Source of the DNA: Eopsaltria australis
Taxonomy: Eukaryota > Chordata > Aves > Passeriformes > Petroicidae
DNA: 64,000 nucleotides
Reading direction: 5' to 3'
Assembly: GCA_034509425.1 (NCBI GenBank)
Contig: JAVTVJ010001248.1
Coordinates: forward strand, 186,001-250,000
In this document: positions 35,701 to 47,700 of the stretch, in pieces
Numbering within the stretch: position 1 is the first letter of the stretch
How the letters are laid out: the number at the start of each line of letters is the position of its first letter
Program-made: the position numbers and the translations under genes
Notes under the pieces: model-generated
Databases searched by the model: none
What the model saw: the letters and a program-made list of their open reading frames with translations, nothing else
Told to the model about the DNA's origin: nothing

Positions 35701-38700
35701 ATGCACAAAGGCTGGATCCCAGGCACAATTCCCAATATTCAGCATTTCTAGGAGCTGGAGGCTGGCTGGCCCAGCCCCAGGTACTCACAGCTGCTCGGGG
35801 CTGGTGTAGGTCCAGGACCCCTCAGGACAGTGGTAGCCAGCAGGACACAGGGGGGGCTCTCCTGTCACAGCACCACAGTAAGAGCCAGGCCTGCAGGGCT
35901 TGGGATTCACTGACCCTGGGGAGAAGCAGGGGATGTGATGGCATGGATGGGACATTCCCAGAACAGGAGAATCTGTGTTGGGGAGGCAGAGGGAAGGAGG
36001 CTTTTCCATAAACTCTGCTTTTCCTACTGCTCCTAAAAGGGCACAGAACTGTTGGGAATCAGTTTATTACTTAGCATGAAATGCTGACACCTCAATGCCC
36101 GCCCTGCATGAAAATATCTCCTCCTTTTCCAAGCCCAGACCCCTTCTCTGGCAACCTCAGCTTAACAAAACCAGGGAGGGCTGAGAGGGCAGAATGGGAG
36201 AACAGGAGCAGAGCCCCTCCTAAATCCCTGCTGATCACAGAATATTCTGAGCTGGAAGGGACCCACAAGGATCCATTATCCAGGCTCAGAAATGGCTGGA
36301 AAGAAGGAAAACAAAGGTTAGGGTTAGTTATGTCACCTGCTGGGCACTCATAGCCAGGTTTGCAGGGTATTCCCTGGGTGTTGGGCAGCCCTGTCTGGGC
36401 TGGGTCCGGGCAGTAAAATCCAGGTGAGCAGGGATCACATTCTTCCAAGGATTTTGCACCAGGCTGCATCCTGGAAGTGCCAGCTGGGCAGAGGAAAGTG
36501 TCCCCTCTGCCAGGGCACCAGTAGCCAGGGGGACAGGGATAATCCTCAAAGCTGGTCAGGCCTGTGGGGAAGAGAGGAGAGTGAGGAAAGGGTGGCCAGG
36601 GGGAATTTTGGAGAAAGGCTCTTAGGTGGCTGTGAGCAGGAATTCTCTCCCTTTCCCTATCTCATCATGGGGAATTTTGTCACACAGAGGTGGGAAAGGG
36701 AGGGAATTCCCCAGAGATGGGAATGGGAGGGAATTTTGTAAGCCAGAGGCAGGAGAGAGAGGGAATTCTATCACCCAGAGGTGGGAAAGAGAGGGAATTT
36801 TGTCACTCAGGGGCAGGAAAGGGAGGGAATTTTGTCACCCAGGGGTGTGAGAGGGAGGGACTTTTGTAACCCAGAGGCGGGAAAGCAAAGGAGTTTTGTC
36901 AGCAGAGGTGGAAAAGGATGGGAATTTTGTCACTCAGGGGCAGGAAAGGGAGGGAATTTCCTAGAGGTGGGAAAGGGAGGGAAATTTTGTCACCCAGAAG
37001 AGGGAAAGGGAAGGAATTTTGTAAGTCAGAGGTGGGAAGGGGAGGAATTTCCAGGAGATGGGAAAGGGAGGGAATTTCGTAAGCCAGAGGTGTGACAGGG
37101 AAGGAATTTCATCACCCAGAGGTGGGAAAGGGAGGGAATTTTGTCATTCAGAGGTGGGAAAGGGAGGGAATTTTGTCATTCAGAGGTGGGAAATGGAGGG
37201 AATTTTGTCACCCAGAGGTGGGAAAGGGCTGGCTTTGCCCTGGCACTCACCTGCCAAGGGGCAGTGGTACCCTGGAGGGCAGGGCTGGCACTCTGCCAGG
37301 CTCCGGGCCCCCGGGTGCCCACGGAAGGTGTGTGGAGGGCACTCCTGGGGGGCCAGGACCCCCCTGTGCTCACTGCCATTGCTCCCGAAGCAGTAGTGTC
37401 CCAAAGGGCAGGGATGGGCCTCAGAGTCCCCTAAAAAACACAAAGAGAGGCTTCAAAGGGTGTCCCCAATGCCACCTTTGCCCCGTGTCCTGCACCATCC
37501 CAGCCAGGGATGGCACCCAGGGATGTCCCTGGATTAACAGGTCAGTGGATCTTTTCCCTGCAGAACTCATCCCTGCCAGGATTGTCCCACAATTCCACAT
37601 CTGACACTCAAGGCAGCCTCTGGGATGGGGGAAAATGGGGCTGGAATGGGGGAAAATGGGGTGGGATTGGGAAAAATGGGAGGAAAAAGGGGTGGGAGGG
37701 GGAAAATGTGGGAAAAATGGGTCAGAATGTGGGGAAAACTTGGAGAAACAAGGTTGAAATGGGATGGGATTGGGAAAAATGGGAGAAAAAGCGGTTGGAA
37801 TGGAGGGAAATGTGAGAAAAATGGAGAAAAAACTGAGCTGGAATGGGGAAAATGGGGTGGGACTGGGGAAAATGGGATTAAAAGGGACTGGGAGGGGGGA
37901 AATGTGGGAAAAATGGGTCAGAATGTGGGGAAAACTTGGGGAAACGGGGCTGGAAATGGGGGGAAATGGGATGGGATTGGGAAAAATGGGAGAAAAAGGG
38001 ACTGGGATGGAGGGAAATGTGGGAAAAACAGCTGGAATGGGGGAAAATAGGATGGGATTGGGAAAAATGTGATAAAAAGTACCTGGGAGGGGTGAAAAAC
38101 TGGGGAAAAGGGGGAAAACAGGGTAGGAATGGGGGAAAACAGGGCTGAGGTTGGGAAATCAGGGATGCACAAAACTCTCCCAAAAAGCAGCTCCCATCCC
38201 ATCCCATCCCATCCCATCCCATCCCATCCCATCCCATCCCATCCCATCCCATCCCAGCCCATCCCCTCAGTGTTCCCCCCTCACCTGCTTTGCACCAGCG
38301 GCCAGGTGGGCAGGGCAGGCAATCCTCCCTCCTGGCAGCCCCTGGCAGAGCCCTGAGAGTGTTGGCAGGACACGGGCTGGGCACCTCAGAGCCCTCCAGG
38401 CAGTAGAAACCTACAGAAAGGAAGAGTGAGGAAAAGAGTGAGGAAAAGAGATGAAAATCAAACATGCAAATCCTCCAGTGGCAAAAACGACCGAGCCAGA
38501 GTCTGATGTTGTTGTGGAATTAACTTTTACAACATTCAAACTCTTCTGGGTTGGCAGCTCAGCACCATCAATTCCAGGCTGCCTTTTTGGTCTGGCACGC
38601 TTTGGTTCAAAAGGTGCAAAACGGAGGAAAATCAAGGAAAAACAAGGAAACCAACGAGCAATGATAATTTTAATTCTATATAATGCAATAGATTATGCAA

Positions 38701-41700
38701 TATGTTATATAATCCACAGCAAGTCAATATTCTGGGCTGGAAATCTGCCTGAGATGCTCACCTACCTGCAGGACACAGCCCTGCACACACCTGGCCCCAG
38801 CGACACCCGGCCAGGAAGCGCCAGGAGAAGGGGAGGCCTCGGGGAGCAGCCTGAGAGCTCCCAGCCAGGCAGAAATATCCTGCAGAACATTTCCCTTCCA
38901 GCCTTCCGTGCCTGGAGCAGAGAGGAAAACAGTGATCTGTGTGCCCTGAGCTGGTTTGGTGCAAAAGCAAAGTGTTGATGTCGGGAACTCTGCGAGGTTT
39001 GCAATGAAAAATGACTTTTTGCAGTGAGATGAGAGAGGAAATAGATACATTTTTCCAAAGCATGCAGGTGGCTAAAGTGAGCCAGTTCGAACTCCATGAT
39101 CATGGCAAATTGCTGTAGATGGAATTGTGGGTGCTGGACTTTCTGCATCGCTCCCAGGATTTCATAAATGCCACCCACACCTCTTTCAGGTGTTTCTCTG
39201 CACCACAACAATGATGCCAGACTGCTTTTGCCTCCCACAATTCACAGATCCAATGCCTGTGCACCCATCTCTGTGTCTTAACTTTTATTTCTTTTCTTTG
39301 ACTGAGAGAAATGCAGGAGAGGAGCTGGGAAGAACTTCACCAGCAGGAAACAAGGATAAAAACCACTCCAGAGGAAGAGAAATGATGCCAGGGTGAAGTG
39401 GATCCTGACCTGCAGTAGTGGCCAGGGAGGCAAGGCAGGCATTCCCTCTCATTCCAGAGGCCACTCATGTTTCCAGGAGTGAAGGTGCCCTCAGGACAGG
39501 TGAGAGGAACTCGTGTCCCTGACAGGGAGAGCACAGGTACAGCAGCAAAGCTCAGTGTCAGCCTTGTGGTGGGACAAGGCTCCCGAGCTGTAACAAGAGA
39601 CTCTCAGGTGGCCACTGTGCCACGCTGGCTCATGGCCACCTCCTCATCACCTGGCCTGGGGGAGACACTCAGTGACAGGGATGAGAAGGAGGTGACTTTA
39701 CAAACAAACTGTGGGCCTGATGGTGGAGAAGGGCAGATGAGAGGGGAAAGAAACAACGGGGGGAACCATAAATTCCATAGGAATTCCACTGAGTGACACA
39801 GACTGTTACTCACTCAACACTGTGCTGAATCTCTGGGAAAAAGAACAGAGACACAAGGAAGAAAAAAAGGAAGGGTACACATTAGAAGGGGTCTGTATGA
39901 GGGGATTTGGGAAGTCTGAGCCTCTCAAGTGCCTCAGGCAGTGGGGAAAGAGAGAGGGAAATGTGGCAGGGAAATTGGGATAAAAAGGAGGCTGAGTCCT
40001 CCAAAAATGTGAGAGAGCCCATGGGAAATGCCCCATGGCCTCTGCCTTCATTGGAATAAAGTTCCAGGACTGCTCTGTCTCCTTTTTGGCCGTAAACCTC
40101 TGCTGTTTGGGGATGAATTTTCCTGCCACTCGGGTTGTACAGCTCTGGGGTCACAGGCAGGCACACTGAGCCCCTGGCAGGTGCCAGAGTACCTGAGGGG
40201 CAGTAGGAATGAGCTGGGCAGCGCCGGGGGTCCCCTGCCACCAGCTCCTGGCAGTAGAATCCTCTCTGGCACGGGATGCAGGAGGCAGAGCCCGTGGCTG
40301 GCTGGTACTGCCCTGCAGGGCACGGCCTGGGGAGGGCTGTCCCTGACCCACAGAAGTGACCCTGGAGAGGACAGAGAAGGGAGAGCATTTCATGGAGACA
40401 GTGATGCCTTTTGGGGCTACCTAAAAACAGAGGCCAGACAGAGTTAAGAGAATTAAAAGCAGTTCTATTTATTGAAGGGACTTCAGGTACATTTAGGGCA
40501 GACAAAGCCCTCAGGGGCTACACCCAAAAATGGACAATGGGTCACAGGTTTCACACTTTTATCAGTTTGGTCCATTTGCACATTGGGGGTTCATCTGCCA
40601 ATTACAGCTTCAGCTAATGAAGTCATTTACCCCAAGTTTGCTCCCCCCAACTCACTTTTGTTTCCCTCTCTCAGGCCTGGGACAGTCAGGTGTCCTTGAT
40701 TGCCAGGCCTGGAGAGGAATTGTTGTGTGTGCCCCAAATGGGAGAGCAGCAGCTGCCACTGGATCTGGAGTTGAGAGTTCTACACTAAAGAACTGCAGGG
40801 TTACAGATACATGGAAAATATAAAAGCTGAGATCCTAAGGCATCATTCCCCCCCTTTCGAGGCTTGACAAGGCCTTATCTTGTCGAGTCTCTTCTAAATA
40901 TCTACTAAGAGTATGTTTCTAAAAACAGTAAATATCTGCCTAAGTTAGGGGCTATATAAATCCCAGAATCACCCAAACCTCTGTGTGCATATAACCAATA
41001 TTCCATCAGCTGTGGGACATGAACAGAGCTGAGAGGTCCCTGTCCCCCCCAGCAGTACCTTGGGGCACAGGAACGCTGTGGGGCTGATGGAGCTGAAGTT
41101 GGCAGGGCAGTAAAACCCCTCGGAACAAGGTCCTGTGGGAGAGCTGAGCCCCTCGCTGGCACAGAAAGCCCCGGGGTAGCAGGGCACACAGCTGTCCTGG
41201 GAGCCACCTCCTGAGGGGACACAAACACCAGGGACAGCACCCAGAGCACTGCCAGCATCAGCAGCATTTGTTTGGACTGGTGTGAGATGTGGCCACCGTC
41301 ACTGGTCACACGTGGCCACTGACCTCAGGGGCAGCTGGTCACCGCTGATGTCCCCACAGGACAAACCCTTGGGGGAGGTCACACTCACCAGTGGCGTTGT
41401 TGAGGGTCCCAGCTGGGCAGGGAACTGGGAATGGAGTTCCCTCTGGACAGTAGTGGCCCAGAGGGCAGGGCCCGCTCAGGGGGAGCCCGGCTGTCCCACG
41501 CGGGGTGGCATCGGTGGCTCCTCCTTGGCAGAAGTAGCCGGGCGAGCAGAGACCTGAGCAGCACAGAGGGGGCACCCAGAGCAGCTCCTCACAGCCCCCC
41601 AAAGTGCAGAGAGGCAGCAGCGAGGCCAGAGCCCAGCCCTGAGCTGCCTTAGCTCTGCTGAGCCTGGCCTGCCCACCTTGGCTCTGCCTTTCCCTCTCCT

Positions 41701-44700
41701 CTCTGAGCCCTGGCCTCCCTCCCTCTCTTCACCTGCACTGATCTCACCTGGCCTTGCTCACCTGATCCCCTCTCTAACTGCTTCCCTGTGCTTTGTTTCC
41801 TCTGGGAGAAGTTCTGCCTCTCTTCTTTCCAGGTATCCAGCCCCGGAGCTTTGGCCCAGGGACAATTACTCATAAATAGGAGGGGGAGGATTTTAGAGGA
41901 CAGAAAGAGCAGAGATAAAGTGTTAAAAAAAGAAGAGAAAGAAGAAAAAAACGAAGGGAGAGAAGGAACAGCAATGGAGTGACAGAAATAACTGTTAAAT
42001 AAAAATAATAATAAAACCAAATAATAATAATGATAATAATAATAATAATAATATAAAAAATAACAATAATAATAATAAATAATATCATAATGAATAATAA
42101 TAATAACTAATGATAAATATTGCTAAATAATAATACAAACAATGAAAACAATAAAAGTAAAAAACATTTAAAAGAATAATAATAATAGTAAATAATGCTA
42201 AATAGTAATAAAAACAATGAAAACAATTAAGATAATAAAAATATTAAAAATAATAAAAATTATAGTAAATAATATGAAATAATAATAAAACCAATGAAAA
42301 CAATTTAAATAAAATATATTAATATTAAAATAAACAATAGAATTAATTTTATAATTAAATAATTAATAATAATAAACCAAATAAAACCAAAATAAATGCT
42401 CAGTGAGAAGAATAAAACAGAGAAAAAGAAGAGGCTGACAAGCAGAGCCACAGGGTGTCCTGCCATAGCCTTTATCCCATTTATTGGTGATGCTTCCCAT
42501 TCCCCCACATCCTCCAGCCCCACTCTCCAGCCCCAGTGCTGGGCCAGCTCTGTTCTCACCCAAACTCACCATCGGGCTCCCAGTTGGCCTCTCCCCTGCA
42601 GAACCTGCCCACGGGGCACTGCCTGCAGGCTGTGGGTGCCACTGCCCCCTCCAAGGGGCTCAGGGTCCCCTCGGGACAGGGCAGGGGGACAGCAGTGCGG
42701 GCTGGACAGAAGTACCCTGTGTGTGGAGGGGACAGTGCTCAGAGCCAGGGGACAAGGGCAGTGCTGGGCTGCTCCAGATCCCCCAGCCCCTGAGTGGAGA
42801 GAGGAATCCCCCAGTCCCTGAGTTAGGAGAGGAATCCCCCATTCCCTGAATGGAGAGAGGAATCCCCCAGTCCCTGAGTGGAGAGAGGAATCCCCCAGTC
42901 CCTGAGTTAGGAGAGGAATCCCCCATTCCCTGAATGGAGAGAGGAATCCCCAGCCCCTGAGTGGAGAGAGGAATCCCCCATTCCCTGAGTGGAGAGAGGA
43001 ATCCCCCATTCCCTGAGTGGAGAGAGGAATCCCCATTCCCTGAGTGGAGAGAGGAATCCCCCAGTCCCTGAGTGGAGAGAGGAATCCCCCAGCCCCTGAG
43101 TGGAGAGAGGAATCCCCAGTCCCTGAGTGGAGAGAGGAATCCCCCATTCCCTGAGTGGAGAGAGGAATCCCCATTCCCTGAGTGGAGAGAGGAATCCCCA
43201 TTCCCTGAGTGGAGAGAGGAATCCCCCAGTCCCTGAGTGGAGAGAGGAATCCCCCAGCCCCTGAGCAGAGAGAGCAATTCCCCATTCCCGGAGTGGAGAG
43301 AGGAATCCCCAGTCCCCTTTGTGGCAGGATCTCTACCCCCCCTTCTCTGTGCCACAGACAGCTGGGGCACAAAGAGAGAACCCAGGGGCTGAAAGGCACA
43401 AAGGGATCATCTCTGGTGCCAAATGGGCTCAGGCCTCAGCTAAAAATCAACATCTCAGTCTGGAGAGCCTTTGGCTCAGGCCTCAGCTCAGAATCAACGT
43501 CTTAGGCTGGAGAGCCCATGTGGGAAGAGACAAGAGAAATATCTCTGAGAGAGAGACACTGTTTTACAAACTATGAAAGACACACGAGTTATCACAGAGG
43601 CAGAAGTCTCTACATGCTCGGGGCTTCTCCCCGAGTTTTGGATGCAAACCCATGGTTACTTTCCTGGGAACTGGGGGAAAGGATTTCAATGTGCACTGCA
43701 CCAACAATTGCATGGTGAAATACATGGAATCCTAGGCTTATACTATTTCTTCACTTGCTGTAACTGAAAAAGGTGCCTTATCGTGCACTGTGTGTTACTT
43801 TGTTTGTTAAATAAACAGTTTTTTCCACTTTTCTCTAAGGAAATCTTTCCCAAACCATTTAGGGGTGGGGTGGCTGAAATTGGCTTTTCTAGATGAGACC
43901 CCCTCAGAAATTTCCTCCTAAAATTTGCCCTAAACCAGGACAATCTCCTAGTAGTCTTCCCTTTTTGTTTTAATTCCTGTGTATCATACAGTCTGTGTCA
44001 AATCTTATGTCTGTTAGTTCTCTGTCTATTAAATAAATCATCAATTCTACAATAGACTGAGCTGACAATTATTAAAGAACTTTTGAACCAGAGTGAGTTT
44101 TGGGGTGCTGGACGCCTCAAAAAAACCAGAGAGCTGCCAGAGAGCCCTGGGCAAAAGGCACGAGCTTCTCTAGAGCCCCACATCTATTTGTAACCGCCCT
44201 CCCACAGCTGTGCTCACCTCTGGGGCAGGTGAGGGGCTGCACGGTGCCAGCGCTGGCACAGGACATGCCAGCAGGGCAGGGCAGGCAGGAGCTGGCCCCG
44301 GGCACGGGGCTGAAGGTGCCAGGCTCACAGGGCAGCTCCAGCCCCGAGCCCGCGGGGCAGAAGGAGCCGCTGGGGCACCTGTAGCCGTGGATGCCATCCG
44401 AGGGGCAGGGAGCTGAGTTCCCTTCCAGGCAGACATAGCTGGAGAGAGAGAGAGAGAGAACCCAGGTGAGCAGGGAGCTCCCAGCCCCACTCACAGGGGA
44501 GGGTGGGGGTGTTGCCATTTTTCCAACCTGGAGATGCAACTCAAGAAATATAAAAATCTTAGTTTTGAGGGTGTTCAGGGTGGTAGCGTAGGGGTTAAAG
44601 TGATTTGGGGGTTGGTGGTGGTTTTAGGTTGTGGGAACGATAGGCCTGGAGGTAGACCTGAGGTATTGTTCTGTTAGGAAAATACCCATGGGAACTGCAC

Positions 44701-47700
44701 CTGTGTGCTTCTCTGTAATGAATACTCATGACAAGATTAATGAAATGATTGAGTAGGAAATAGGAGTAAGAATAATAACTCACTTGCAACAGTCCTGAGA
44801 AATGTAAGGGGGTTGTCAGAGGGGGGGGGCTGAAACCTATGGTTGAGTGAAAACAATATATTCGATAGAGTGGTGTAGAATTAATGATTAACTGATGATT
44901 ATAAGTTAGTTATGGTATAAATGTAACCATTTTTCGGACCCATGGCGGAGCTCGATTTGGGTCCGAAAGACCCCTGCTCCCAGGGCCCTTTTATTAAAGC
45001 ACCCATAGAATCACTCTGTGATTATGTGTTTTCTTACGCTAACAAGGGCAGTCATGTAAAGGTGCCCCCAGAAGCCCAAACCCCTCCAGGGGTGAGTATT
45101 TATTTATAGGTTTTAGGAAACCAGCATAATTGATTAAAAGCACCAATTAGGAAGACAAGTGGTGATGCAATTCCCCCCCAGGTCCAGCCCCTTCTCAGGA
45201 GCACCCCCTCAGCCCTGGCTGTGCTTTGTCCGTGAAATGTATCTCCAAGGGTTGTTCTCAGCCTCGGTTCCCAGGAAAAACCAAGATAGGACAGGGGCTT
45301 TGTACCCTCCAGGGCTCGGAGCTCTGGAATTTGTTTTGTCTTTCTAACCAGGAAAGCCCATGGAAAATTATTGGGAAAACCAGCCACAACAGGCTACAGA
45401 GCTACCAATACATGTATGAAGAATACAGGGAACATAGAAAGGGAGAAAAAAGGTGAAACCCAAATGGCATCAGGGGAGTCAGAGCCCTGGAAACACAGCT
45501 TGGTTCAGCTGTGCTGGCAGCTTCCCCCCTCTTCATGCCCTGAAAACCCTGGGGAAAGGGTTTTTGACACCAGGCTGCCTGGAAAGTGTTCTCATTCTGC
45601 AAAGAAAAAGCCTTTGAAAATGAAAATATTTTTACTTCAAAACACAGGGCCCAGGTGTGTCCCTGCTGCCTTTGCTGAGCCTCTTTTTACCCCCAGTGCT
45701 CTCTTCCCTCCCACCCCTCACAACGAGCAAAGATGAGGAAATTCAGAAACCATGATGGTTCTAAGAGCTGAGCAAGGGAATGAGAGCTGTGATCCCACCA
45801 CAGACGAGGATTCAAACCATGGAGCTTCTGGAGAAGAAAAAATTCCCACTCCTGAAGGGAAACTACTAAGTGTGAAAGGAACAGCACTGAATGAAAACCA
45901 GAAAAGCAGATTTTTTTTTTTGCCTGGTGATGCCTGAAGGATTTTTCTGCTTTTCTCCTGAATATTTCTTACACTGTTCCCTACATTCCCCAGTATCAGC
46001 ATGCACACTTGTGATGCTTTAGGTGATAGCTCAGCCCGGTTTCATGGTGTTTATGGGGCCGGGAGACCAAACACCCCTGAAACCACGGAGAGTCAGAGAC
46101 CAAACACTCTGTTTTCATGAGCCCTCAAGGTCTCCTAGTAGGACAGATTCTGTAAACTAGAAGTGAGCCCACCCAGGCCCTTCTTGGGCCCTCCTGGTAG
46201 ATCTGCTAATGAGTAGAGTCTTTAATTGTACCCTCGACTGGGGGGACGGGGCTTTGGCGCCGCGTTCTACCTGGACGGCAGAAGCCATGGGATGGGATCC
46301 TATTAAAATCCCGAGGGAAACGACCCCAACCCTCTGACCCTGTCTGAGCCTTTATTTCCTGAGACCAGAAAAAGGCATCACTGGAAACAAGACCAATGCC
46401 AAGTGAGCAGCAGGTCCTGAGGAGTGATGGATGCTGTGTGATAAAGGTGCTGAAAAGCAAAAAACTGCTCCCTGTTGAGGGACAAGGACTTCACGGATTT
46501 TGGAAGCCAAGGGCCATTTATAGCTTATGATTTACATTATCATCATTACCATTCAGTTCAGAAAATCATTACTGTTACAGCCAGGCTGTAACAACTTTTA
46601 GGGTTAAAGGAAATTTTTGAAAGGCTTTAGGTTCAACTAGGACAGGTCAAATCCCTTGTATTGCCAAGAATAATTATCTTCATCCTTCTCAAGGCAGCCC
46701 TCATTGTATTCCCAGCTTAGCTTCAGCTTCTCAACAAATTTTACTGTGATTTTCTCTGCTCCATTCAAGAGCCAGCTGCTCTCAGACATCTTGCCCCCAG
46801 AAATCTCACTACACTGCACTGAAATCGCTTCTAAGACTCTCTTACACTTATAAAATAAATCAGATTTCTGTAGCCTCTTGCCCTGAGGCTCATGAGATGG
46901 ACAGACACTGCTCAGGACTCTGTGCTAAGGCTGGGAATGGTGCCTTTTCCCTGGTTCTTGCACCACCTTGTGGGAGAAGAGGACTCAGAAGGGAAAAAAA
47001 AGGTTAAATTCCCAGCAAGTGTGATTATGGGGCTAAATAAGGGGATTTCAACAGCAATTTATTTATAATATTTTCTTCACTGAAAACAGAGAAAAATATG
47101 TATAAGAATGTCAGGCAAACGTGAAGGGAACAGGAATGTCCCTGGAACATCTCCAAGGAGATGCCACATCCCAACCAAAGGGCTGCGAACAGCCCCAGGA
47201 TGTGGGAATTTGGATGTCCCCTGATTATAACCCACAGCAAGGCCATGTTTTGTCACTGCGCAGTGACAGTGCCACTCACCCTGGGTCACACGGTGACGTC
47301 TGGGCCAGCTCAGCCAGCCCTGGGCCACCACAGACCCTGCCAGCAGGGCAGGGCTGGCACTGCTCCTCTGCCCCCAGCCCCAGGGCACTGGACAGGGACC
47401 CAGGGGGACACGGCACGGGCTGCTCGGTGCCACGGGGACAGAAGTGGCCCACGGGGCAGATGTCATTGCCAGGCAGGGCAGGGCTGGAGGATTCCACCTG
47501 GATGAGGAAAACACAGGGAAAAGTGTGATCAGGAGGGGATTTGGCACAGAGAAATTCTGGACTGAGTGTGCAGGGGCTGAGTCCTGCGAATCTGCTGCCT
47601 CTGAAACTAAACAGAGACCACGGGCATGAAAAGGGTCCTGGCTTCTCAAGGGTGGTTATCGTGCCCTGTGGCATCCTTAGAGGAGATGCCAGACCCCACC

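Noticed and set aside
36626..37604. Several overlapping plus-strand frames rich in GKGGNFV and REFCHP
   Set aside because: They are readings of the 32-bp array on the strand opposite to the gene.
37625..38072. Plus-strand frames of repeated [11 protein letters not shown] type
   Set aside because: Artefact of the G-rich minisatellite; no splice sites or conserved content.
42566..43399. 277-codon minus-strand open frame
   Set aside because: It is the 27-28-bp minisatellite read through; its frame is not that of the neighbouring exon 28.
44672..45044. LTR starting at TGTTAGG instead of TGTTCAGG
   Set aside because: Its ends are inverted repeats (TGTTAG/CTAACA), but no flanking duplication fits; the start at 44572 gives AGGG on both sides.
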